In this document: positions 50,379-57,623 of the stretch, piece by piece
Position numbering within the stretch: position 1 is the first letter of the stretch
Layout of the letters: each line of letters starts with the position of its first letter
Assembly (NCBI GenBank): GCA_963668495.1
Contig: OY764545.1
Span: forward strand, 806,001 to 870,000
Length of the DNA: 64,000 nucleotides
Direction: 5' to 3'
Source of the DNA: Oleispirillum sp963668495
GTDB lineage: Bacteria > Pseudomonadota > Alphaproteobacteria > Rhodospirillales > Rhodospirillaceae
Position numbers and translations under genes: made by a program
Notes under the pieces: model-generated
What the model was told of the DNA's origin: nothing
Seen by the model: the letters and a program-made list of their open reading frames with translations, nothing else
Databases searched by the model: none

Positions 50379-51416
50379 ATGACCCGAGTTTCCCCCGGCC
50401 CGCGTAACAGTCTGACCGATGTTCCTGGCCTTCGGGTCGGCAATGCGCAGGATGATATGGTGCTGTCTGGCTCTACGGTGGTATTGCCGGATCGTCCGAT
50501 GTTGGCGGCGGTGGATGTGCGCGGCGGCGGTCCGGGCACGCGGGAGACAGACGCGCTGGATACCTCCCGATTGGTGGAACAGGTGGATGCCATTGTTTTG
50601 TCCGGGGGTTCGGCGTTCGGTTTGGCGGCAGCAGATGGGGCCATGCTTTGGCTGCATGAACAGGGCAGGGGGTTTGCGGTTGCCAATGTCCGCATACCGA
50701 TTGTCCCGGCAGCGGTGATTTTTGATTTGGCGAACGGTGGGCAAAAATCTTGGCCTGAAACCTTTTACCGTGATTTGGGTAAGGCCGCCTGTGCCAATGC
50801 GGATGTAGATTTTGCCCTTGGCAATGCCGGGGCTGGGATGGGGGCAAAGGCAGGAGACCTGAAGGGCGGGCTGGGCACGGCCTCCGCCGTGGATACGGAT
50901 GGTTTGATCGTTGCAGCCTTGGTCGTTGTTAATCCAATCGGCACCGTAACCTTTCCCGGACAGTCCACATTCTGGGGTTGGGCGTTGGAGCAAAATGACG
51001 AGATGGGTGGACAAACCCCGCCTACTCGCGGCACTAATCTGACGCCGGAGTTTCCGTTTTTGTCCGCACTGGTGGATGGGGCGCAGCCGGATAACACCAA
51101 TACCACGTTGGCGGTGATTGCAACCAATGCCAACCTGACCCGTGGCGAGGCCAAACGGGTGGCAACCATGGCCCACGACGGTTTTGCCCGTGGGATTCGT
51201 CCAGTACATACGCCGTTTGATGGCGATACGGCATTTGTTCTCGCCAGTGGAGAGCATAACCTGTCCATGGATAGTCGCCCGCTGGATGTTGCCCGGATTG
51301 GCGCAATGGCAGCGGATTGTGTAACCCGTGCCATTGGACGCGGTGTGTACCATGCCCAATCTGCCGGCGTGTTTGAAAGCTGGCAGGATCGTTATCGCTC
51401 CACACCGGGCGAATAA
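50379..51416 (+). CDS. P1 family (DmpA-type, S58) self-processing peptidase
   Basis: The 345-residue protein belongs to the DmpA/BapA/ThnT family of Ntn-type aminopeptidases and amidases, which cut themselves to expose a Ser or Thr nucleophile. Conserved stretches are NSLTDVPGLRVGNA, GGGPGTRETDAL, VLSGGSAFGLAAADG, GAGMGAKAGDLKGGLGTAS and IATNANLTRGEAKRVA. The likely cleavage point is in DNTNTTLAV around residues 238-246, giving a Thr nucleophile near 242 as in ThnT rather than Ser as in DmpA. GGAGG precedes the ATG by eight bases. The physiological substrate is unknown. Confidence 0.92.
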   Translation: MTRVSPGPRNSLTDVPGLRVGNAQDDMVLSGSTVVLPDRPMLAAVDVRGGGPGTRETDALDTSRLVEQVDAIVLSGGSAFGLAAADGAMLWLHEQGRGFAVANVRIPIVPAAVIFDLANGGQKSWPETFYRDLGKAACANADVDFALGNAGAGMGAKAGDLKGGLGTASAVDTDGLIVAALVVVNPIGTVTFPGQSTFWGWALEQNDEMGGQTPPTRGTNLTPEFPFLSALVDGAQPDNTNTTLAVIATNANLTRGEAKRVATMAHDGFARGIRPVHTPFDGDTAFVLASGEHNLSMDSRPLDVARIGAMAADCVTRAIGRGVYHAQSAGVFESWQDRYRSTPGE

Positions 51417-51463
51417 GTGCCAAATTATACCGCAGTTTTTGTGTCTAAAATTGCGCTTGCGCT

Positions 51464-51492
51464 TTGGCTTTCACACGCTGATGTGGTATAGG
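51464..51492 (+). promoter_or_regulatory. candidate promoter of purH
   Basis: TTGGCT (51464-51469), a 17-base spacer and TATAGG (51487-51492) lie 40 bases before the purH ATG, giving an expected short leader of about 33 bases with AGGA as ribosome-binding site. Confidence 0.5.
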
Positions 51493-51531
51493 CTCGGCTG
51501 TTCATCCAAATCCAACCGTAAGGACACCTCT

Positions 51532-53130
51532 ATGTCCCAGAATATGCCCAAGTCAACCGACGTGCGCATTCGCCGCGCGCTTATTTCAGTTTCCGATAAA
51601 ACCGGACTTGTCGACTTTGCCAAGGCCCTTGCCGATATGGATATTGAAATCCTGTCCACCGGCGGTTCTGCCAAGGCTTTGCGTGATGCCGGGGTTCCGG
51701 TGGTGGAAGTCGCCGATCATACCGGTTTCCCGGAAATGCTGGATGGTCGGGTCAAAACCCTGCATCCGAAAATCCACGGCGGCATTCTGGGCATGCGGGA
51801 CAATCCGGCACATATTGATGCCATGGAAACCAACGGTATCGCACCGATTGATCTGGTTGCCGTGAACCTTTATCCGTTTGAGGCCACTGTCGCCAGCGGT
51901 GCTGACTATGACACCTGTGTTGAGAACATCGACATCGGCGGTCCGTCCATGATTCGCGCCGCTGCGAAAAACCACGCTGCCGTTACCGTGGTTGTTGATC
52001 CGGCAGATTATCCGCGTGTGATTGCGGAAATGCGTGATGCCGACGGTATGACTTCTGCCGATTTCCGCCGGATGCTGGCTCATAAAGCCTATGCCCGGAC
52101 CGGAGCCTACGACGCCGCCATTGCCAAATGGTTTGCCGGAGAACGCAAAGAAACCTTCCCGGATACCTTGTTCATGGTTGGTCAGCGCGCCCAGACTTTG
52201 CGCTATGGCGAAAACCCGCATCAGGAAGCTGCCTTCTATACGGATGGCAGCAAACGTGCGGGTGTGGCGACGGCTCGTCAGGTACAGGGCAAAGAGCTGA
52301 GCTACAACAACCTGAATGATACGGATGCAGCGTTTGAATTGGTGTCCGAGTTCAAAGACCCGGCGGTGGCGATTATCAAGCACGCCAATCCATGCGGCGT
52401 TGCATCGGGCCTGAATATTCTGGATGCCTATTCTTCTGCCTTGCGTTGTGATCCGGTCAGTGCTTTCGGGGGCATTGTTGCCCTGAACCGCAGGCTTACC
52501 GGTTCTTTGGCGTTGGAAGTATCCAAAGTGTTTACCGAAGTCGTGATCGCGCCCAGCGCGGATGACGAAGCATTGGAAATCTTTGCAGCCAAGAAAAACC
52601 TGCGTCTGCTGTTGACCGGCGGTATGCCTGACCCGGCAGCCAAAGGTTGGTTTGCTAAAACCCTGTCCGGCGGCATTTTGATGCAGTCCCGCGATTTTGG
52701 ACAAATCACCGAAGCCGATGTTCGTGTTGTGACCAAACGCGCACCGACAGCCAAGGAAATGCGAGATCTGCTGTTTGCCTTTACCGTGTGCAAGCATGTG
52801 AAATCCAACGCGATTATTTATGTCAAAGATGGGGCAACCGTTGGCATCGGTGCAGGCCAAATGAGCCGGGTCGATTCCTCTCGGATTGCCGCACGCAAGG
52901 CCGAAGATGCAACACAAGCCGCGGGTTTGTCTGAAAACCTTGCCCATGGCAGTGTCGTGGCCTCTGATGCCTTTTTCCCGTTTGCCGATGGCCTGTTGGC
53001 AGCGGCAGAAGCCGGGGCAACCGCAGTGATCCAACCTGGTGGTTCCATCCGTGATGAGGAAGTAATTGCAGCTGCGGATGAAGCAGGGCTTGCCATGGTC
53101 TTCACCGGGATGCGACACTTCCGCCACTAG
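51532..53130 (+). CDS. purH: bifunctional AICAR formyltransferase / IMP cyclohydrolase PurH
   Basis: PurH carries out the last two steps of IMP synthesis. The 532-residue protein has the N-terminal MGS-like cyclohydrolase (ALISVSDKTGLVDFAKAL, ILSTGGSAKALRDAG, VKTLHPKIHGGIL) and the C-terminal AICAR transformylase with KHANPCGVASG, SAFGGIVALNR and DAFFPFADGLLAAAEAG. The ATG at 51532 has AGGA upstream and a plausible promoter; earlier in-frame starts run into the peptidase gene. It also consumes the AICAR released by HisF. The long antisense frame is a shadow. Confidence 0.98.
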   Translation: MSQNMPKSTDVRIRRALISVSDKTGLVDFAKALADMDIEILSTGGSAKALRDAGVPVVEVADHTGFPEMLDGRVKTLHPKIHGGILGMRDNPAHIDAMETNGIAPIDLVAVNLYPFEATVASGADYDTCVENIDIGGPSMIRAAAKNHAAVTVVVDPADYPRVIAEMRDADGMTSADFRRMLAHKAYARTGAYDAAIAKWFAGERKETFPDTLFMVGQRAQTLRYGENPHQEAAFYTDGSKRAGVATARQVQGKELSYNNLNDTDAAFELVSEFKDPAVAIIKHANPCGVASGLNILDAYSSALRCDPVSAFGGIVALNRRLTGSLALEVSKVFTEVVIAPSADDEALEIFAAKKNLRLLLTGGMPDPAAKGWFAKTLSGGILMQSRDFGQITEADVRVVTKRAPTAKEMRDLLFAFTVCKHVKSNAIIYVKDGATVGIGAGQMSRVDSSRIAARKAEDATQAAGLSENLAHGSVVASDAFFPFADGLLAAAEAGATAVIQPGGSIRDEEVIAAADEAGLAMVFTGMRHFRH

Positions 53131-53185
53131 GGGGTCGACTTTGTCTGACTTCGTTTTTGCTTTCTTTATTCAAGGGTAGAAAACA

Positions 53186-53533
53186 ATGGCACAAGCACCG
53201 CATTCACAAATTATGGTGACCACCACCGACAGCATCGATGACCATAAAGTCGTCATGTATCTTGGTATCGTCAGTGGTGAAGCCATCATGGGTACGAATA
53301 TCTTTAAGGACTTCTTTGCCGGAATCAGCGATATCGTTGGTGGTCGCTCTGGGTCTTATGAACAGTACCTGCGTGAAGCCAAGGAATTGGCAATCGAACA
53401 AATGAAAGAAAAAGCCTATGAGCTTGGCGCACATGCCGTGGTTGCCGTTGACCTTGATTACGAAGTCATCGGTGGCGACAGCAAAACCATGTTGATGGTT
53501 TCCGCCAACGGTACGGCTGTAAAATTGGGTTAA
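53186..53533 (+). CDS. YbjQ/UPF0145 family protein
   Basis: This 115-residue protein matches the YbjQ (heavy-metal-binding domain, UPF0145) family. It shows MVTTTDSIDDHKVVMYLGIVSGEAI broken over the first 35 residues, AGISDIVGGRSGSYEQ, ELGAHAVVAVDLDYEVIG and a final VSANGTAVKL. Family members form pentameric or decameric rings; the function is not known despite the metal-binding label, and no Cys or His cluster is visible here. It follows purH by 55 bp and ends at a strong terminator. Confidence 0.92.
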   Translation: MAQAPHSQIMVTTTDSIDDHKVVMYLGIVSGEAIMGTNIFKDFFAGISDIVGGRSGSYEQYLREAKELAIEQMKEKAYELGAHAVVAVDLDYEVIGGDSKTMLMVSANGTAVKLG

Positions 53534-53556
53534 GGCATCGCCTTTTCAGTCAACAG

Positions 53557-53588
53557 AAAGCCCCCGAAATATTTCGGGGGCTTTTCTT
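53557..53588. terminator. bidirectional terminator between YbjQ-family gene and membrane-protein gene
   Basis: AAAGCCCCCGAAAT and ATTTCGGGGGCTTT form a perfect 14-bp palindrome, with TTTT on the plus strand and TTT on the minus strand. It sits between two convergent genes and can serve both. Confidence 0.92.
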
Positions 53589-53618
53589 ATGGCAGCTAAC
53601 TTGGCGGTTCGGTTTTAA

Positions 53619-54107
53619 TTAATACAGGAAGCCAGTCAGGCGATAGACAAGATCAACGGGCAGGGCATAGATCGCACCCAGCAATGCCAAGGGAATTACG
53701 GTTCCAATGAACCGAATGGCATGGCGTGCGCCGCTGTTGGCATCTTCCGGCGCGATCAGGAAGAAGTTGATAATGGACAAAATTGTACAGACTACGACCA
53801 GACCGATTTCTCCCAGACCATAGACCGGGCCGACCACCAGTCCGGTAATTTCTGATGTACGGTGGTAACAGATCTGCGGCATGAAAATCATGATCATGAA
53901 TAGGCTCATGTACATGGAGATTTTCCGGAAGGATCGGCTAAGTCGGACCCGGGGCAGGGTCTTACTGGTCATGTGCTCGACCTCTTCATCCGACAGTTCT
54001 TTCAGAACCGGAGACGTTCCGTACATGCCTTTTTCATCCTCAAACGGGATGTTCATGTCCTCAGTTTGGGATTTTTGGCTTTTGTCGGTTGGTTTGGACG
54101 TGGTCAT
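53619..54107 (-). CDS. hypothetical membrane protein, three predicted helices
   Basis: I do not recognise this 162-residue protein. A polar, acidic N-terminus of about 65 residues (TSKPTDKSQKSQTEDMN, EELSDEEV-like acidic stretch) is followed by a basic patch (RVRLSRSFRKIS) and three hydrophobic segments at roughly 72-92, 98-122 and 135-155. The second Cys-containing segment reads FMPQICYHRTS. Codon use is like that of its neighbours, so it is probably a native gene. The ATG at 54107 has AGAGAG upstream. It is convergent with the YbjQ-family gene and shares its terminator. Confidence 0.75.
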   Translation of the reverse strand: MTTSKPTDKSQKSQTEDMNIPFEDEKGMYGTSPVLKELSDEEVEHMTSKTLPRVRLSRSFRKISMYMSLFMIMIFMPQICYHRTSEITGLVVGPVYGLGEIGLVVVCTILSIINFFLIAPEDANSGARHAIRFIGTVIPLALLGAIYALPVDLVYRLTGFLY

Positions 54108-54664
54108 GACGCTCTCTGTATTTCTGTTGGACCTGTGCAGGTGCAGACACAGGCATATACCAGACCACAGGGGGCGGCGGAAGGACAAAAAATGGCCCGG
54201 CAGGGGAACTACCGGGCCAAAAGTCTCGGGAGGAACAAACACTGTTACTCTAGGGTCAGGGTAAATTCATCGCTGAACATTTGGTTTGATGGGGGCCAAA
54301 TCTGCAGAATGAATTGGATCCTGTCCTTTAAACCGAACCGTCCAAAACGGGGAAGCACACCCCCATCATTTTGAAAACGGTTACCTGCCCATCGACTTCG
54401 ATTGCCGATAAAGAGGATGGCAGGCACAAAAACCATTGCATTGACTGTGCCAAAATGGATTTATTTTGCAAAAGACGAGACCCTACAAAGTGTTGCTATG
54501 TTTTTTATGGTCGAGGAAGTCGCCGATCACATAAAAGCAGCGAGGCGAAAACCGCCTGTGTTTTTCGCATTTGCCGCTTTCTTGGGCGTTCGCCTGTGTT
54601 GTTTCAGACCATGACCCATGTCAAACTGTAGGTTGCGAAGGCCCATAGCTCAGGGAGGCTGCCC
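54108..54664. other. 557-bp gene-free region
   Basis: No reading frame here is convincing: the frames of 60-90 codons between 54245 and 54631 overlap one another on both strands and lack ribosome-binding sites. It contains a CCTGTG/CACAGG repeat (around 54130-54152), a good minus-strand terminator (54187-54219) and, at the right end, the GGGAGG ribosome-binding site of the GNAT gene. A minus-strand transcript must enter the terminator from the right, either a small RNA made here or read-through from phoU. Confidence 0.6.
54187..54219 (-). terminator. minus-strand Rho-independent terminator with no obvious gene
   Basis: On the minus strand TGGCCCGG pairs with CCGGGCCA over an 11-base loop, followed by six T. 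The nearest minus-strand gene to the right, phoU, ends more than 1 kb away, beyond an oppositely oriented gene. Confidence 0.75.
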
Positions 54665-55237
54665 ATGACGGACCCTATGCATGTGACTGCACGGCGTTGG
54701 CTGCGGTGGTCACGGCAGCAGTTGGGGCAGCCTGTGCCGCCTTTGGCATTTCCTGAAGCGGCCTGTGGTTTGACAATCCGGTTTTTGAGTGAACAGCCCG
54801 AACACGTTGAAACCGTGGCGCGTTGGCTGTATGAGGAATGGAGCGAACCGCGCGGGGAAACCATCATCGTTCGCCGACGGCAATTACAATTGCAACTTAA
54901 CTCCATACGCTTACCCATTGCTTTGATTGCGTTATGGAATGGGCAACCCGCTGGAACCGTCAGTTTGCGCCCATCGGATTTGCGAACCAGACCCCGTGCG
55001 ACGCCGTGGCTGTCGGCGTTGTATGTTGATCCGGCACATCGGGGTAAAGGGATCGGTCGGGAGCTGGTATGGGCAACACAGGCACTGGCCCAGTGGCTGG
55101 GATATTCACGGGTGTATCTGTTTACCCCGGACCGCCAGAGCTTTTATCAGGAACTGGGGTGGATACATGCGCCAAGGTTGCCTGAAGAAGAACGCCACCA
55201 GCCACCCAGTGATGTGTTTTTCACTGAGCTGGACTGA
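54665..55237 (+). CDS. GNAT-family N-acetyltransferase
   Basis: The 190-residue protein has an N-terminal extension of about 35 residues (TARRWLRWSRQQLGQ, rich in Trp and Arg), then a GNAT domain with WLSALYVDPAHRGKGIGRELVWAT, the acetyl-CoA-binding loop, and a C-terminal FYQELGW motif. Substrate unknown. GGGAGG lies close before the ATG. It ends only 11 bases before the convergent phoU stop with no terminator between, so the two transcripts probably overlap. Confidence 0.88.
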   Translation: MTDPMHVTARRWLRWSRQQLGQPVPPLAFPEAACGLTIRFLSEQPEHVETVARWLYEEWSEPRGETIIVRRRQLQLQLNSIRLPIALIALWNGQPAGTVSLRPSDLRTRPRATPWLSALYVDPAHRGKGIGRELVWATQALAQWLGYSRVYLFTPDRQSFYQELGWIHAPRLPEEERHQPPSDVFFTELD

Positions 55238-55248
55238 TGGGGATTATT

Positions 55249-55968
55249 TTACTGTGAGTCTTGAGAGCCAAGGGATGATGTTACGTCCGCTTTCGGTCGG
55301 TCTCGCAGTTGTTTGCCCTTAACCATGAAATACGTGTGTTCAGCGATGTTTGTGCTGTGGTCGCCGATCCGTTCCACATTCTTGGCGATGAACAACAGAT
55401 GGGTGCAAGCGGAAATCTGCCGTGGATCTTCCATCATGTAGGTCAGGATTTCCCGGAACAGGCTGGAATACACGGCATCGACTTCGTCATCGTGTTCCCA
55501 GACGGCAATGGCCTGCTGAATGTCCCCCTCGACAAAGGCATTGGTGGCAGAGTGCAATTGTTTTTGCACCATTTGCATCAGCCGAACCACGGCGCGGGTT
55601 GCGGGGACGGTCTGCATGGTGTTCAGAATCATGGACCGTTTGGCGGCGTTGGCGGCGTAGTCCGCCACCCGTTCAAAGGCACTGGAAACTTTTAAGGCAC
55701 TGACCACGGTGCGCAGGTCATCGGCAACCGGGGATCGCAACGCCAGAATTTCCAAACCACGTTGCTGGATGGCGGAGTCCAGTGCGTCGACCTCTGAATC
55801 CCGTTTGATAACATCGGCAGCAAGTTCTTCATCCCGCTCCAGAATGGCCTGTGCTGCATCACTCAGGTGATTTTCAGCCATCCCGCCAATGCGAGAAATC
55901 TTGTGCAACAGTTCGGAGAGCTCCCGATCGAGGGCTTTCGCTGTATGCGGTTCAACAGATTTTGTCAT
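55249..55968 (-). CDS. phoU: phosphate-signalling protein PhoU
   Basis: PhoU connects the Pst phosphate transporter with the PhoR kinase and damps the Pho response when phosphate is plentiful. The 239-residue protein has the two three-helix PhoU repeats, with conserved E/D-rich signatures such as RDSEVDALDSAIQ and NAKNVERIGDHSTNIAEH-type FIAKNVERIGDHSTNI. The ATG at 55968 has GGAG six bases upstream; an earlier in-frame start would overlap phoR. It follows phoR directly. The pst genes and phoB that often lie between or beside them are not in this window. Confidence 0.94.
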   Translation of the reverse strand: MTKSVEPHTAKALDRELSELLHKISRIGGMAENHLSDAAQAILERDEELAADVIKRDSEVDALDSAIQQRGLEILALRSPVADDLRTVVSALKVSSAFERVADYAANAAKRSMILNTMQTVPATRAVVRLMQMVQKQLHSATNAFVEGDIQQAIAVWEHDDEVDAVYSSLFREILTYMMEDPRQISACTHLLFIAKNVERIGDHSTNIAEHTYFMVKGKQLRDRPKADVTSSLGSQDSQ

Positions 55969-56000
55969 ATGGTTCACTCCATACAGTCTATCCGATGGTT

Positions 56001-57452
56001 TCATGCATCCGTTTCGTTCGCGACCGGAAGATAAACAGTGAATACACTGCCTTGGCCCACGGTGCTATCAATACTCAGAACCCCTCGGTGGCGGTTGATG
56101 ACGTGTTTAACGATGGCAAGGCCCAGTCCGGTTCCCCCCATTTGGCGGGAACGGGCGGAATCCACCCGGTAAAACCGTTCCGTCAGTCGGGGAATGTGAT
56201 CTTGGGCAATGCCTTCACCGTGATCTCGCACGGCGACAGCAACAACTGGCCCTTGCGAGGTTTTGGGCATGTTGACCGGCCCCTGCGGTAAAGCCGCGAT
56301 GCTGATGTGTACGTCGGTTTCATCAAGGGTATATTTGACGGCATTCTCAATCAGGTTTTGGAAGACTTGCGTCAGTTCTTCGATCTCGCCGCGAACCATG
56401 GGGACAGGCTCTTCAGCCGTGACGGTGACGGACACCTTGCGTTGGCTGGCTTTTGGCTCCAGTCCTTCAATCACGGTGCGGATTGGCTGGCGTACGTCCA
56501 CCGCATGGGATGGCTGGGTATGTTCGTTCAACTCAATTCGGGACAAGGACAACAGGTCTTCAATCAGGCGGGCCATGCGGGCCGATTGTTCCAGCATGAT
56601 CTTCAGAAAGCGTTCCTGAGCCTCCGGGTCGTCTTTCGCCGGCCCTTGCAGGGTTTCAATAAAGCCGATCAGAGAGGATAGGGGCGTACGAAGCTCGTGG
56701 CTGGCATTGGCGACAAAATCAGCCCGCATTTGTTCCAACCTGCGAATGGTGGTGATGTCGTGAAAAGAGATCAGGACAGAGGCACCGATCGCCAAATCGC
56801 TTTGGATGGGTTGGATGGTAACGGTGAATCTGCGCTCCACCGGCACTGGGACTGTGTAATCCAGTTCCTTTGCAAGTTGATTATGGGATTCCAAAGCCTC
56901 AAGAATTGCCGGATGCCGAACAAATGCCGAGACATGACGCCCCACAAGTTTTGATCCAAATAAGGCTCGGGCGGCAGCATTGACCCGCACCACTTGATGT
57001 AGGGTATCAAGGATCAAGACTGCGTCGGGCAGGGCGTCGAACATAGCCTCATAAGACTGAACAGAGTTTTCTGCAGCTTGTTGGGCCTGCCGTATGTCGC
57101 GGCGCAGTTGCGCCAAGGCAAGGGCCATGGTTGCGGCGGCACCGTTGCTGTGGATTTCCGGCGGGGCGATTTCCTGACCCTGTGACAGTTTACGGACAAA
57201 AGCATACAGACGGGATAGGTCCATCAAAGCCCGTCGTCCCAACAAGACGGACAACCCCACCACGGCTAGCCACGCTAATCCGGCATGGGGGGCGGTCAGA
57301 TCACCAAAGATCACAAGCCCGATCAGAACCGCCGTGGTTGGCAACAGCATCAGGGTCAACCAACGCAGCGCGCGCGCCAAGGCCATTTTGTTTTCACTTG
57401 CATCCGGTTGGCTGGGTGAAGTGGGTTCGGGGATGGAAGAGTCCATCGACAT
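56001..57452 (-). CDS. phoR: phosphate-regulon sensor histidine kinase PhoR
   Basis: This sensor kinase (about 483 residues) has two N-terminal membrane segments (about 30-52 and 60-75), a linker, a PAS domain (about 125-225, MFDALPDAVLILDTLHQVV), the HisKA box FVANASHELRTPLSSLIGFIE with the phospho-accepting His, and an HATPase domain with FQNLIENAVKYT, DHGEGIA and GGTGLGLAIVKH. The layout and the adjacent phoU identify it as PhoR. I chose the third codon's ATG (57452) because AAGGA is nine bases upstream; the ATG at 57458 is only three bases from it. Confidence 0.93.
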   Translation of the reverse strand: MSMDSSIPEPTSPSQPDASENKMALARALRWLTLMLLPTTAVLIGLVIFGDLTAPHAGLAWLAVVGLSVLLGRRALMDLSRLYAFVRKLSQGQEIAPPEIHSNGAAATMALALAQLRRDIRQAQQAAENSVQSYEAMFDALPDAVLILDTLHQVVRVNAAARALFGSKLVGRHVSAFVRHPAILEALESHNQLAKELDYTVPVPVERRFTVTIQPIQSDLAIGASVLISFHDITTIRRLEQMRADFVANASHELRTPLSSLIGFIETLQGPAKDDPEAQERFLKIMLEQSARMARLIEDLLSLSRIELNEHTQPSHAVDVRQPIRTVIEGLEPKASQRKVSVTVTAEEPVPMVRGEIEELTQVFQNLIENAVKYTLDETDVHISIAALPQGPVNMPKTSQGPVVAVAVRDHGEGIAQDHIPRLTERFYRVDSARSRQMGGTGLGLAIVKHVINRHRGVLSIDSTVGQGSVFTVYLPVANETDA

Positions 57453-57568
57453 GGGCATGCGTCCTTAAGGCCAAGAAAGTTGAATTATCGCACAGATGTT
57501 TTTTCCGGGGAAATAGCGAGAACTATGGCACGAATGTGAAGACGACAAGATGATGCTTTTTTGACATT

Positions 57569-57600
57569 AAAAAACGGCGACGGTTGCCCGGTCGCCGTTT
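57569..57600 (-). terminator. Rho-independent terminator of the malic enzyme gene
   Basis: On the minus strand AAACGGCGAC pairs with GTCGCCGTTT over a 9-base loop, and the T-stretch continues to six T. It lies 23 bases after the malic enzyme stop and upstream of phoR. Confidence 0.92.
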
Positions 57601-57623
57601 GAATTTATGGGTAAGACCGTGGA

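Noticed and set aside
50292..51359. 355-codon minus-strand frame across the P1 peptidase gene
   Set aside because: Antisense to a complete family member; extremely Arg/His/Gly-rich translation.
51586..53127. 513-codon minus-strand frame across purH
   Set aside because: Antisense to a complete PurH, with shadow-type composition and no upstream signals.
54245..54631. Three overlapping frames of 63-86 codons in the 54-kb gap
   Set aside because: They overlap each other on both strands, have no ribosome-binding sites and no recognisable motif; a small RNA is a better guess for this interval.
54641..54665. tRNA-like string GCCCATAGCTCAGGGAGG
   Set aside because: It resembles a tRNA 5' end and D-arm, but no anticodon or T-arm follows; the sequence runs straight into the GNAT gene and the GGGAGG is its ribosome-binding site.
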